Source: Candidatus Enterenecus stercoripullorum (GTDB lineage Bacteria > Bacillota > Clostridia > Oscillospirales > Oscillospiraceae). From it: a stretch of DNA of 64,000 nt. The DNA is taken from assembly GCA_018716015.1 (NCBI GenBank), contig DVKM01000057.1:62001-126000 (forward strand). Direction: 5' to 3'. A program made the translations under genes and the position numbers. This document shows positions 52,294 through 61,308 of this stretch, piece by piece (the first letter of the stretch is position 1; every line of letters begins with the position of its first letter). Under the pieces are notes generated by a model. That model had not been told where the DNA came from, ran no database searches, and was given only the letters and a program-made list of their open reading frames with translations.

Positions 52294-53775
52294 TTACTCA
52301 GCGGCCGGCTCCTCACTCTTCTTTGCTTTGCTCTGCTTGGCCGCAGCCGGCTTTTTGGCAGGAGCCTTCTTCGCGGGCTTCTTCTTCTCACCGGACGCAG
52401 CCTCGTCTGCTTCCGTCTTTTTCGTGGATTTCTTGGCGAGCTGCTTCTCCGCTTCGCCATCTTCGGCCGTATCCTCTTCCGCCTTCTTGGCGGACGCCTT
52501 CTTCACAGGCTTTTTCACCGAGTTCTTGACCAGCTCCAGAGCCTTCTGGTTAGCCAGTTCCCGCATCATGTCCTCCACGTCCACGGTCTCGCGAACCTTC
52601 TCCGCGGGCATGCTGTACTCCTTGGCCAGACGGGCCACCTCGGCGTCCACATCGGCGTCGGTGACTTCAATCTTCTCCGCGGCAGCCACCGCCTCCAGCG
52701 CCAGCTCGCTGCGCACAGCGCGCTGTGCGGCGGTCTTTGCCTGAGCCTGCAGGTCCTCCTTGGTGATGCCCATGATACGCAGATAGTCATCCATGGGGAT
52801 TCCGGAACTCTGTAGGCGGGCACCATAGTCGTCCATCATCCGGTCAGCACGGTAGTCCACCATGGCCTCGGGCACGTCGCACTCAAGTTTCTCAATGAGA
52901 GCGTCCACTACGGCGTTCTCGAAGTCCTGGTCGGCCTGGTCCTGACGGCGCTGCCTGAGCTTCTCACCCAGATCCTTCTTGAACTCGTCCAGGGTGTCAA
53001 ACTCAGACACGTCCTTGGCAAACTCGTCATCCAGGGTAGGCTCCTGTTTCTCCTTGACTTCGTTGACCTTCACCTTGAACACCACGGCGGCGCCGGCCAG
53101 CTCGGGGGTATAGTCCTCGGGGAAGGTGATGTCCAGGTCCTTCTCCTCCCCGGCCTTCATGCCGATGAGCTGGTCCTCAAAGCCGGGCACAAAACTGCCG
53201 GAGCCCAGCTCTAGGCTGTAATTCTCCGCCTTGCCTCCCTCAAAGGGCACGCCGTCCTTAAAGCCCTCGAAGTTGATCTCCACGGTATCGCCCTTCTTGG
53301 CCTTGCGCTCCACGCTCACCAGTCGGGAGGCCCGGTCGATATAGGGCTTCAGCTCTGCTTTCACGTCGGCGGCGGTCACCTTCACTTCAGGTTTGGCAAC
53401 ACTCAGCCCCTTATAACCTTTGATCTTGGCCTCCGGCTTTACGGTCACATCGGCCTTCAAAGTATACCCATCCTTCCCTACCTCCAGAATCTCCAACTTG
53501 GGGTAGGCCACGGACTTGATGCCGGCCTCCTTCAAGGCCTGTTCATAGGCGGCAGGATAGGACTCCTCCATGGCGTCCTCATAGAAAATCTCAGCGCCAT
53601 ACATCCGCTCCACCATCTTCCGGGGGGCCTTGCCCTTGCGGAAGCCGGGGATCATGATGTTCTTTTTCTGCCGGTTGTACACCTTATTGATGGCGGCGTC
53701 AAACTCCTCGGCGCTCACCTGGATCACCAGCTCAATGACGCTGTTTTCTTTCTTCTCGTTGCTCTTGATGTTCAT
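52294..53775 (-). CDS. tig: Trigger factor with a long Lys/Ala-rich tail
   Basis: Trigger factor is the ribosome-bound chaperone and prolyl isomerase. The protein is 493 aa from the ATG at 53775 (GGAGG ten nt upstream). The ribosome-binding loop GFRKGKAPRKM is at about 45-55, the FKBP domain at about 150-245, and the helical chaperone arms after that. The last 70 residues or so (SVKKPVKKASAKKAEE onwards) are a Lys/Ala/Glu low-complexity tail not found in the standard 430-aa protein. Confidence 0.94.
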   Translation of the reverse strand: MNIKSNEKKENSVIELVIQVSAEEFDAAINKVYNRQKKNIMIPGFRKGKAPRKMVERMYGAEIFYEDAMEESYPAAYEQALKEAGIKSVAYPKLEILEVGKDGYTLKADVTVKPEAKIKGYKGLSVAKPEVKVTAADVKAELKPYIDRASRLVSVERKAKKGDTVEINFEGFKDGVPFEGGKAENYSLELGSGSFVPGFEDQLIGMKAGEEKDLDITFPEDYTPELAGAAVVFKVKVNEVKEKQEPTLDDEFAKDVSEFDTLDEFKKDLGEKLRQRRQDQADQDFENAVVDALIEKLECDVPEAMVDYRADRMMDDYGARLQSSGIPMDDYLRIMGITKEDLQAQAKTAAQRAVRSELALEAVAAAEKIEVTDADVDAEVARLAKEYSMPAEKVRETVDVEDMMRELANQKALELVKNSVKKPVKKASAKKAEEDTAEDGEAEKQLAKKSTKKTEADEAASGEKKKPAKKAPAKKPAAAKQSKAKKSEEPAAE

Positions 53776-53842
53776 GGTTTCCGTTCCTCCAACTTTGGCA
53801 GCCGCAAAGGCGGCAGCCTTCTTTCTGTTAAATCCAATCCAT

Positions 53843-53851
53843 TCTACCAGA
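53843..53851 (-). promoter_or_regulatory. Possible extended -10 promoter of tig
   Basis: On the minus strand TG, one base, then TAGAAT, about 65 nt before the tig start; the -35 is poor. The 106 nt between tig and the phosphoesterase gene holds no other feature. Confidence 0.4.
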
Positions 53852-53881
53852 TGGGATGCAAGATTTCCACTCTTTTTTTCA

Positions 53882-54571
53882 TCAATCCAAAATTTTTTTC
53901 GGTGCAAATCCGAGATAATCCGCAGAGACCAGCCGGTAGTCCACGCCGTCTACCTTGCCCTCGATGGCCAGCCGGTGGCTGGGACCATGCAGATGGCCGT
54001 AGTAGCAGGACTTCACCCTGTAACGGGAGAGCAGGTCCAGGATCTCCTGACAGCGATACCCCTTGTACAGGGGCGGATAGTGCAAAAAGCAGTAGCGCTC
54101 CCGGTCTCCCGCCGCCTTCAGGGAGGTTTCCAGCCGGATCAGCTCCCGCCGGAACACCTTCTCTGTTTGGGCCCCCCCATTCTCCTCATAGAACCAGCCC
54201 CGGGTGCCGCACAGGGCGGTCTCCCCGTAGAAGGCGCAGTTGTTATGAAGGATGTGCAGACGGTTCATGCCATTGTCCCGGAAAAAGCCGTTCATTTTAG
54301 ATGCGGTCGTCCACCAGTAATCATGATTACCCTTGATCAGCCATTTCTCCCCAGGCAGCTCCCGGTCCAGGAAGAGGAAGTCCTCCCGGGCCTCCTCCAG
54401 GCTCATGCCCCAGGACAGATCGCCGCACAATACCACCACATCGTCCTCATTCACCTGGGAGAATCCGTCCCGGAGCTTGTCCACATAGCCTGTCCAGTCT
54501 CCGCCGAACACCTCCATAGACTTGTCCGTCCCCAGGGAGAGGTGGGTGTCGCCGATGGCGTATACAGCCAT
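53882..54571 (-). CDS. Calcineurin-like metallophosphoesterase
   Basis: A 229-aa phosphoesterase with all five metal motifs in order: AIGDTHLS, LCGDLSWG, GNHDYWW, FLHYPP and YGHLHGPSH. Substrate unknown. The ATG at 54571 is six nt after GGAGG and lies 20 nt past the thrC stop. Confidence 0.9.
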   Translation of the reverse strand: MAVYAIGDTHLSLGTDKSMEVFGGDWTGYVDKLRDGFSQVNEDDVVVLCGDLSWGMSLEEAREDFLFLDRELPGEKWLIKGNHDYWWTTASKMNGFFRDNGMNRLHILHNNCAFYGETALCGTRGWFYEENGGAQTEKVFRRELIRLETSLKAAGDRERYCFLHYPPLYKGYRCQEILDLLSRYRVKSCYYGHLHGPSHRLAIEGKVDGVDYRLVSADYLGFAPKKILD

Positions 54572-54590
54572 CCCATCCCTCCTTCTCATC

Positions 54591-56075
54591 CTAACGCAGG
54601 AATTCCAGAACCTGCTCCAGCATTCCCTCTTTTTCCGTCACGTCTTCAAAGCGGCGCGCCTTGCCCTTCAGGGCCGCCAGCGGGTCGGGCACAGGCACCC
54701 CCGTATACTCGGACAGCTGGTCCAGCACCTGCACGCCCTTTCTGTACTCCTCCACGCCCAGGGCTCTGAGTACGCTGGTGCAGAACTTGAAGGGGCTGGC
54801 CGTGGAAGCCACCACCGCCGGAGTATCGTCCCCGGTGGACTGGCGGTACTCCTCCAGAACATGGAAGGCCACCGCCGTATGGGGGTCGATCAGATAGCCG
54901 AAGTCCTTCCACACCTGGGCGATGGTCACCTTGGTCTGCTCGTCATCACAGCAGCCCGCGGCAAAGAGCTCCTGCACCTTCTTCTGGATGGCGGCGGTCA
55001 CCTGATAGCGGCCGCTGGAGGCCAGTTGGTCCATATACTCCCGCACCAGCTCATCGTTTCGCCCGGACAACTCAAAGATCAACCGCTCCAGATTGCTGGA
55101 TACCAAGATGTCCATGGAAGGCGAGAGCGTATTGTGGAAGGGTCGGTTCTTATCGTAGATGCCGGTCCGAATGAAATCCGTAAGTACGTTGTTCTCATTG
55201 GACGCACAGATCAGGGTCTTGATGGGTACCCCCATCTGCTTGGCGTAGTAACCCGCCAGAATATTCCCGAAGTTTCCGGTGGGCACGCACACATTGATCT
55301 CCTGGCCGTTAGTGATGGTCTCCGCCTTGAGCAGATCGCAGTATACGGAGACATAGTACACGATCTGGGGCAAGACCCGTCCCCAGTTGATGGAGTTGGC
55401 GGAGGATAGGAAATAGCCCCGGTCCGCCAGCGTCTGGGCCAGCTTTTGGTCGGAAAAGAGCTTTTTCACCCCGGCCTGGGCGTCGTCAAAGTTGCCCACC
55501 ACGGCGCACACACCCACGTTGCCGCCGGCCTGGGTCACCATTTGCAGCTCCTGAATATCGGATACCCCGTTCTTCGGATAAAAGACCAGGATCTTCGTCC
55601 TGCCCACATCCTTGAAGCCCTCCAGGGCGGCCTTGCCCGTATCGCCGGAAGTGGCCACCAGGATGCACGCCGTCTTCTCCTCATCGATCTTGGTCAGGGA
55701 GGCAGACAGCAGGTGGGGCAGCATCTGAAGGGCCATATCCTTAAAGGCGCAGGTGGGACCGTGCCACAGCTCCAGGCAGTGCAGGCCCTCCTTGAGCGGG
55801 CGCACCGGCGCCACCGCCGGGTCGTCAAAATTGCCCCCATAGGCCGCAGCGGCAAACTTGGTCAGCTCCCGGGCCGAAAACTCGTCCAAAAACCGGCTCA
55901 GGACGTACACCACCCTCTGCTGATAGGACATACTCTTCATGGTTTCCAGCGCACTGCCCGGAAGCCGGGGCAGCACTTCGGGGGTCATCAGCCCCCCGTC
56001 CGGCGCCAGGCCCCGTACAATGGCCTGAGCGGCGGACATTCTCATCTTTTTATCCCGCGTGCTCACATAATTCAC
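54591..56075 (-). CDS. thrC: Threonine synthase
   Basis: ThrC converts O-phosphohomoserine to threonine with PLP. The protein is 494 aa, the long (yeast/E. coli-like) type: STRDKKMRMSAAQAIV at the N-terminus, PLP-Lys K112 (LWHGPTCAFKDMALQ), VATSGDTGKAAL, and the PLP-binding TGNFGN segment. The GTG at 56075 overlaps the dipeptidase stop by 4 nt. Confidence 0.95.
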   Translation of the reverse strand: MNYVSTRDKKMRMSAAQAIVRGLAPDGGLMTPEVLPRLPGSALETMKSMSYQQRVVYVLSRFLDEFSARELTKFAAAAYGGNFDDPAVAPVRPLKEGLHCLELWHGPTCAFKDMALQMLPHLLSASLTKIDEEKTACILVATSGDTGKAALEGFKDVGRTKILVFYPKNGVSDIQELQMVTQAGGNVGVCAVVGNFDDAQAGVKKLFSDQKLAQTLADRGYFLSSANSINWGRVLPQIVYYVSVYCDLLKAETITNGQEINVCVPTGNFGNILAGYYAKQMGVPIKTLICASNENNVLTDFIRTGIYDKNRPFHNTLSPSMDILVSSNLERLIFELSGRNDELVREYMDQLASSGRYQVTAAIQKKVQELFAAGCCDDEQTKVTIAQVWKDFGYLIDPHTAVAFHVLEEYRQSTGDDTPAVVASTASPFKFCTSVLRALGVEEYRKGVQVLDQLSEYTGVPVPDPLAALKGKARRFEDVTEKEGMLEQVLEFLR

Positions 56076-57007
56076 GGCAAACTCACCACTCTCATCAGGT
56101 TGTTGTAAAACAAGCCACGCACGACTGTTTCACTGTATTGACAACACAGCAGATATTCATAAAAGCGATCCAGCGCCTCAATATCCGGCAGATCCGCAAT
56201 GGTGTCGCAGCCATCCCAATCTCCGCCCAGGGCCACGTTTTCCCCGCCGCCCAGCTCCAGGATATGGTCCAGGTGGGCCCGGACGCCGTCCAGGTCCCGG
56301 CCCAGGCCCACGAATTCCCGGTAGAAATTCAAGCCTATGACGCCTTGATTTTTTATTATGGCAGTTATTTGTCCATCCGTCAAGTTTCTTGTGTGATTCC
56401 ACACGGATTTCGCGTTGGAATGGGTGGCCAGCACCGGCTGGCCCGCCAGCTCCATCACATCCCAGAATCCAGCCGGGGACAGGTGGGACACGTCAGCCAG
56501 GATCTTCAGTTCCTCCATGCGCCGGACAAACCGTCTACCCTGCTCACTCAGCCCCTGCTCCGGGTGGTCGCTGTGAGAGCCGGACAGGGCGTTGGCATAG
56601 TTCCAGGTGAGGGTGATCACCCGAACCCCGTCCCACGCGGCCTGATCCAGCCGTCCCGGATCGCACCCCAGCAGCTCAGCCCCCTCCACAGACAAAAGGG
56701 CAGCGGCCTTGCCGCAGTCCCAGGCCCGGCGGATGTCCTCGCCGGTCCGGCACAGGCAGATCCTGCCCCGGTTTCGCTCCATCTGATGTTGAAAACAACG
56801 GAGCAAGGCACAGTATGCCTCCTCCACCGTGTTTCCGCCGGTATATCCCGGGGCACTCCACAAAGCGAAAATCTGGGCATAACGCCCGAAAGCTCTTTCC
56901 GTCCGCTCCAGATCCACCGCACCAGTGTTTCGCTCCAGGTCCTCATACTCCCGCCAGCAGCGGGAGATGGTATCGCAGTGGGCGTCAAATACCCATGGCC
57001 GTTCCAT
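56072..57007 (-). CDS. Membrane dipeptidase (peptidase M19) family protein
   Basis: A 311-aa zinc peptidase of the M19 family: FDAHCDTI with His-x-Asp, the bridging Glu in LLSVEGAELL, DVSHLSP and ATHSNAKSVW for the other ligands, and GGDWDGCD. It lacks a signal peptide, so it likely acts in the cytoplasm on dipeptides, perhaps D-amino-acid-containing ones. The ATG at 57007 is seven nt after GGAGG. Tightly placed between yraN and thrC. Confidence 0.88.
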   Translation of the reverse strand: MERPWVFDAHCDTISRCWREYEDLERNTGAVDLERTERAFGRYAQIFALWSAPGYTGGNTVEEAYCALLRCFQHQMERNRGRICLCRTGEDIRRAWDCGKAAALLSVEGAELLGCDPGRLDQAAWDGVRVITLTWNYANALSGSHSDHPEQGLSEQGRRFVRRMEELKILADVSHLSPAGFWDVMELAGQPVLATHSNAKSVWNHTRNLTDGQITAIIKNQGVIGLNFYREFVGLGRDLDGVRAHLDHILELGGGENVALGGDWDGCDTIADLPDIEALDRFYEYLLCCQYSETVVRGLFYNNLMRVVSLP

Positions 57008-57018
57008 TCCCATCCCTC

Positions 57019-57390
57019 CTAAAAGGCGTTCTCAACATACTCTATGCGGGGGTACGGGGTCTGCATGCCCTGGGGCGCGAATACCTGGGCCACGTCAAAT
57101 CTGGGTTGAAGGCGGCTGGGGTGCTCCATGAGATACAGCTGGGCGGCGGCCCGCAGCTTTTGCTGCTTACTCCTCGTCACCGCCTCCATGGGGAGTCCAA
57201 ATTGGCCGTTCTTACGCAGCTTGACTTCCACAAAGGCGATAAACCGGCGGTTTTCCGCGATTAAATCTACCTCACCCAGCCGGCAGCGGTAATTGACCGC
57301 CACGATCCGCCAGCCCTTGGCCCGCAGATCCTCCGCCACCAGCCGCTCCCCCCACCGGCCCAGCAGCCGGGCCTGCTCTCCCCCGCTCAC
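57019..57390 (-). CDS. YraN-family (UPF0102) endonuclease-like protein
   Basis: A 123-aa protein with the restriction-endonuclease-like fold signature of UPF0102: GRWGERLVAEDLRAKGW, the GEVDLIAE and VEVKLRK motifs (Asp, Glu, Lys). Function is unproven; it may be linked to DNA repair or cell-wall turnover. The GTG overlaps the rnhB stop by 4 nt. Confidence 0.9.
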   Translation of the reverse strand: MSGGEQARLLGRWGERLVAEDLRAKGWRIVAVNYRCRLGEVDLIAENRRFIAFVEVKLRKNGQFGLPMEAVTRSKQQKLRAAAQLYLMEHPSRLQPRFDVAQVFAPQGMQTPYPRIEYVENAF

Positions 57391-57986
57391 AGCTTCCTAA
57401 GGAAGCTGCGGCGGTGGATGGGGCATGGCCCGTACTGGCGCAGCAGCTCGTAGTGGCGGCGGGTGGGATAACCCTTGTGACGCTCAAACTCATATTGGGG
57501 GTATCGCTTTGCCATCTCCTCCATATACCGGTCCCGGCTCACCTTGGCCAGGATGGAGGCCGCGGCGATACTGGCCGAGCGCTGGTCCCCCTTAACGATG
57601 GTCTCATGGGCCAAGGTGATGGCGCAGCGGCTTCCGTGGTCCCGGTTGCCGTCGATGAGGGCGAAATCCGCCGCTGGCTCCAGCGCCTCTATGGCCCGGT
57701 TTATGGCCAGCATCCGGCAGTTGAGGATGTCCAGCGCGTCAATCTCCTCCATCTCCGCCCAGGCCACCGCCCAGGCAACAGCTTGCGCTCGGATCTGATC
57801 GAAGAGCAGGTCCCTGCGGCGGGGAGTTACCTGTTTGGAGTCGTTGAGGTAGGGCAGCTCCAACCCCATGGGCAGGATGACCGCCGCGGCGTACACCCGG
57901 CCGGCCAGGGGGCCTGCCCCCGCCTCGTCACAGCCGCACACCCGGCCATAGCCCCGTGCGGCCGCCCGCTGTTCAAACTCCCACAT
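57387..57986 (-). CDS. rnhB: Ribonuclease HII
   Basis: RNase HII removes ribonucleotides from DNA. The protein is 199 aa with D20/E21 in GCDEAGAGPLAG, the further Asp in LIDGN and in the RD pair after SILAKVSRDRY. The ATG at 57986 is nine nt after GGAG and lies 14 nt inside the end of rbgA. Confidence 0.95.
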   Translation of the reverse strand: MWEFEQRAAARGYGRVCGCDEAGAGPLAGRVYAAAVILPMGLELPYLNDSKQVTPRRRDLLFDQIRAQAVAWAVAWAEMEEIDALDILNCRMLAINRAIEALEPAADFALIDGNRDHGSRCAITLAHETIVKGDQRSASIAAASILAKVSRDRYMEEMAKRYPQYEFERHKGYPTRRHYELLRQYGPCPIHRRSFLRKL

Positions 57987-58857
57987 GGCGCTCATCTCCG
58001 CCCGGAAGCTCTTTCAGCCGCTCTAATGTAAAGCGCCCTAGCTTGCCACCTCGAAACTCATCCAAAAGCACCTTGGACATCCGCTGGGTGTCCACCTCGC
58101 CGCCGGAGATCAGCATGCCCCGCTTCCGGGCGGCCCGCTCCAGCAGCTCCCAGCCGGGAATCTCCGGGCCCACATCCATCTTATATCTGGCTGTCAGCGC
58201 CTGTGGATAGCGGTCCCGCAGCAGCTCCATAAGCGCGCTGGCCAGCGCCTCACTGTCCATCACCTCGTCCTTCACCGCGCCGGTGAAAGCCAGGTGCAGC
58301 CCCGTGGTCTCGTCCTCAAATTTCGGCCACAGGATGCCAGGGGTATCCAGCAGCTCCAGCCCGCTGTCCACGCGCACCCACTGCTTGCCTCGGGTGATGC
58401 CGGGCCGGTCCCCCGCCTTGGCGGACCTTTTTCGGGCAATTTTATTGATCAGGGTGGATTTGCCCACGTTGGGCACCCCCACCACCATCACCCGCACCAG
58501 GCGTCCCACCTGACCCTTGGCCTTCCAGGCCTCCATTTTTTCCTTCAGGGCGGCCTTGACCACGGCGGAGAACTGGTTCACCCCCCTGCCGGTCTTGGCG
58601 TCCGTCTCCAGCACGGCGTACCCCCGATTCCGGAAGTGCGCCAGCCAGCGTGCGGTCTGCTCAGGATCCGCCTGATCCGCCCGGTTGAAGATCATCATCC
58701 GGGACCTGTCCCCCACCATGGAATCGATGTCGGGGTTCCGGCTGGAAACCGGGATGCGGGCGTCCACCACCTCCGCCACCATGTCCACGAACTTCACGTC
58801 CTCTTCCATCTGACGGCGGGTCTTGGTCATATGCCCCGGGTACCATTGAATATTCAA
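57973..58857 (-). CDS. rbgA: Ribosome biogenesis GTPase RbgA (YlqF)
   Basis: RbgA drives a late step of 50S assembly. The protein is 294 aa from the TTG at 58857, eight nt after GGAGG; it begins NIQWYPGHMTKTRRQM as expected. Circularly permuted G motifs: G4 as NRAD where Bacillus has NKAD, then G1 GVPNVGKST and G3 DTPGILWPKFED. The rplS-rbgA-rnhB order is typical of Firmicutes; a terminator separates it from rplS. Confidence 0.94.
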   Translation of the reverse strand: MNIQWYPGHMTKTRRQMEEDVKFVDMVAEVVDARIPVSSRNPDIDSMVGDRSRMMIFNRADQADPEQTARWLAHFRNRGYAVLETDAKTGRGVNQFSAVVKAALKEKMEAWKAKGQVGRLVRVMVVGVPNVGKSTLINKIARKRSAKAGDRPGITRGKQWVRVDSGLELLDTPGILWPKFEDETTGLHLAFTGAVKDEVMDSEALASALMELLRDRYPQALTARYKMDVGPEIPGWELLERAARKRGMLISGGEVDTQRMSKVLLDEFRGGKLGRFTLERLKELPGGDERHVGV

Positions 58858-58935
58858 ACTCAGACACCTCCTCCGGTCCCACAGCGCCATAGATTGCCGC
58901 AGGACCGCTCGTCCACTTCTGGATGCACTGGATGC

Positions 58936-58964
58936 AAAAAAGGAGCGGGGTCTCCGCTCCTTTT
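58936..58964 (-). terminator. Terminator of rplS
   Basis: A perfect 11-bp stem (58938-58948 with 58954-58964), 5-nt loop and six T on the minus strand. Confidence 0.85.
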
Positions 58965-58985
58965 CCTGTGCTGAAAGCTCCTGAA

Positions 58986-59327
58986 TTACAGGTTCTCCTT
59001 GACCTTGGCGGCCTTGCCCACCCGGTCACGCAGATAATACAGCTTGGCGCGGCGCACCTTGCCCCGGCGCACAGTCTCCACCTTCTCGATGGTGGGGGCA
59101 TGCAGGGGGAAGACCTTCTCCGCGCCCACGCCGTAAGAGATCCGGCGCACGGTAAAGCTCTCCTCGATGCCGCCGTGCTTCTTGGCAATCACAGTGCCTT
59201 CAAACACCTGGATACGCTCGCGGCTGCCTTCCTTAACCCGGATGTGTACACGAACGGTGTCGCCCACATGGACCTCGGGGGCGTTGTCCTTCATGTACTT
59301 CTGGCTGAACTGCTTCATCAGCTCCAT
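58986..59327 (-). CDS. rplS: 50S ribosomal protein L19
   Basis: A 113-aa L19, of usual length, with [22 protein letters not shown] and the C-terminal [22 protein letters not shown]. It sits at the subunit interface. AGGAGG precedes the ATG. It has its own promoter and terminator. Confidence 0.97.
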   Translation of the reverse strand: MELMKQFSQKYMKDNAPEVHVGDTVRVHIRVKEGSRERIQVFEGTVIAKKHGGIEESFTVRRISYGVGAEKVFPLHAPTIEKVETVRRGKVRRAKLYYLRDRVGKAAKVKENL

Positions 59328-59408
59328 AGTTCTTTTTCCTCCTAATCATAGGCGTTCATGCGTCAAAGAAACGCGCGCAGAGGACCACCCTTTTTTTCAG
59401 ACTAAGCT

Positions 59409-59437
59409 AGTCTATCACAACCGAAGATAAATTACAA
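59409..59437 (-). promoter_or_regulatory. SigA-type promoter of rplS
   Basis: On the minus strand TTGTAA (59437-59432), 17 nt and TAGACT (59414-59409). The leader to rplS is about 75 nt; I cannot show a known L19 leader structure in it. Confidence 0.55.
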
Positions 59438-59493
59438 GTATTTTTTCCAGTTTCCTGCTCAATTTTCTTTTGCACCCTGTCCGCTGCCGCCGC

Positions 59494-59521
59494 TTGCATC
59501 CGTCCCGTTTTGTGCTATACT
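59494..59521 (+). promoter_or_regulatory. SigA-type promoter of the dTDP-glucose dehydratase gene
   Basis: TTGCAT (59494-59499), a 16-nt spacer and TATACT (59516-59521). The leader to the start codon is about 190 nt and contains no clear structure or gene that I can support. Confidence 0.5.
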
Positions 59522-59718
59522 CTTTTTTGTAAGACGCCGCCCATCAGGGGTCCCACACGCAGCGATCTCACATGCAGAGAGTAAAATATATCCCCGTCAC
59601 AAACGCGGAGTCGTTTTCTCTCCCCTTCCGGTGAAACGCTTCCGCCTTTTACCCATTGGAAAGGAGGGACAGGACGCTGGTTCAAACCGGGCCGGCCAGC
59701 GCTCCCTGTCACAGCGAT

Positions 59719-60696
59719 ATGAAACTCCTCATCACAGGCGCAGCCGGCTTTATCGGTTCTAATTTTGTGGATTTTATCCTGGAAAATCACCCGGAGGACC
59801 AGGTGGTCTGTCTGGATAAGCTCACCTATGCCGGGAAGCTGGAAAACCTGGCTCACCACTGGCAGGACAGCCGCTTTCAATTTGTCCGGGGGGACATCTG
59901 TGATCAGGATTGCGTGTTTGCTCTTCTGGAGCGGGAACAGGTAGACTGTATCGTAAACTTTGCTGCGGAAAGCCATGTGGACCGCTCTCTGGAGGATCCC
60001 AGCACCTTTCTGCGCACCAACGTCCAGGGCGTATGCGTCCTGCTGGACGGAGTGAATGCGTTTCAGGTCCCTCGCTTCCATCAGGTCTCCACAGATGAGG
60101 TGTATGGCGATCTGCCCTTAGACCGGCCGGAGCAAACGTTCAGCGAGGACAGCCCCTTGCGGCCATCCAGCCCCTATTCCGCCTCCAAGGCAGCGGCAGA
60201 TCTTTTGGTCCTCTCCTATTTCCGCTCTTTTGAAACCCCGGTCACAATCACCCGAAGCTCCAATAACTATGGCCCCAGGCAGTTCCCGGAAAAACTCATC
60301 CCCCGGATGATTTTCCGGGCCATGGCCGGGCAGCCCCTGCCGGTCTATGGTGACGGGCAGAATGTCCGGGACTGGCTCCATGTGCGCGACCACTGCTCCG
60401 CCGTCGATTTGGTCATCCGGAAGGGGCTGCCCGGCAGCGTGTACAATGTGGGCGGCGGAACCGAGCAGCCCAATCTGGAACTGGTCAAGCTGCTCCTCGC
60501 CCTGATGGGTAAGGAGGAATCCCTCATCTCTTTCGTCCCGGACCGCAAGGGACATGACCGGCGCTATGCCATCGACGCCCAGAAGATCCAAAAGGAGCTG
60601 GGTTGGCGGCCTGTCACTGACTTCAGCCGGGGCATCCGGGAGACCCTCCAATGGTATCAGGCACATTCAGAGCAAGGCGGTGCAAATAGGGAGTAA
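59719..60696 (+). CDS. rfbB: dTDP-glucose 4,6-dehydratase
   Basis: RfbB makes dTDP-4-keto-6-deoxyglucose for deoxysugars such as rhamnose. The protein is 325 aa from the ATG at 59719: NAD motif GAAGFIG at 7-13, catalytic T125/D126/E127 (VSTDEVYGD), Y153 and K157 (YSASK), and RSSNNYGPRQFPEKLIP. The ATG has no ribosome site; GGAGGG at 59662-59667 would fit a rare CTG start at 59677, so the true N-terminus is open. No other rhamnose genes lie nearby. Confidence 0.9.
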   Translation: MKLLITGAAGFIGSNFVDFILENHPEDQVVCLDKLTYAGKLENLAHHWQDSRFQFVRGDICDQDCVFALLEREQVDCIVNFAAESHVDRSLEDPSTFLRTNVQGVCVLLDGVNAFQVPRFHQVSTDEVYGDLPLDRPEQTFSEDSPLRPSSPYSASKAAADLLVLSYFRSFETPVTITRSSNNYGPRQFPEKLIPRMIFRAMAGQPLPVYGDGQNVRDWLHVRDHCSAVDLVIRKGLPGSVYNVGGGTEQPNLELVKLLLALMGKEESLISFVPDRKGHDRRYAIDAQKIQKELGWRPVTDFSRGIRETLQWYQAHSEQGGANRE

Positions 60697-60717
60697 TCGC
60701 GGAGGAATCCCTCCGGC

Positions 60718-61308
60718 TCAGCGGCAGATTCCCATACGCAGCGTTCCCCAGAGCAGCCAGGCAGCCGTCAACAGCAGGGTCACATTGCCATAGACCGCCG
60801 CGGCGATGGCGCCCACTCCCGCCAGCAGGCCGGCCAAAATCCCGGAGACCACCGCTAGGACTGTAGGCGCCCAGGACAGCCCCAGACAGCCGCCCAGCAG
60901 GTTTTCCGCCAAAACCCCTCCGTCCAAAGGTGGAATGGGCATCAGGTTGAAGGCTCCAATCCAAACGCTGGACACTGCCAGAACCTTCAAATCCAGCGCG
61001 AAGGCGGGCACAGCCAGCAACAGATTGACCGCCGGCCCAGCCAGTAGGACCAGGTTTTCCTGCCCATAGGACAGCGGTTGCCGGTAGTCAAAGCGCAGCT
61101 CCGCCCCCACGGCGCTCAGCTTCAGACAGCTCACATGGCCGTTCAGCGCCAGGGCCGCCGTCAGGTGTCCCATCTCATGCAGCGCACAGGCCAGTATCGC
61201 CCAGGGCAGCAGCCCGGTCCCCTCATCCAGGTACAGCAGCCCCGACATCAGCAGCAGGAACCCCGGGCTGACCTCCAATTTTGTCCGAATCTCAGGAGAG
61301 GTCCACAT
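60718..61308 (-). CDS. SpoIVFB-like M50 intramembrane metalloprotease
   Basis: A 196-aa polytopic site-2-type protease: zinc motif HEMGH in the second membrane segment and the NLMPIPPLDGG motif that supplies the third ligand. It resembles SpoIVFB, which cleaves pro-sigma-K in the outer forespore membrane. The ATG at 61308 overlaps the M23 gene by 17 nt, has no own ribosome site and is probably coupled. The paired M23 gene fits a SpoIVFA-like partner. Confidence 0.82.
   Translation of the reverse strand: MWTSPEIRTKLEVSPGFLLLMSGLLYLDEGTGLLPWAILACALHEMGHLTAALALNGHVSCLKLSAVGAELRFDYRQPLSYGQENLVLLAGPAVNLLLAVPAFALDLKVLAVSSVWIGAFNLMPIPPLDGGVLAENLLGGCLGLSWAPTVLAVVSGILAGLLAGVGAIAAAVYGNVTLLLTAAWLLWGTLRMGICR

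Noticed and set aside
59572-59634. A 20-codon frame in the leader of the dTDP-glucose dehydratase gene
   Set aside because: No ribosome-binding site and no recognisable peptide; a leader peptide is possible but unsupported.
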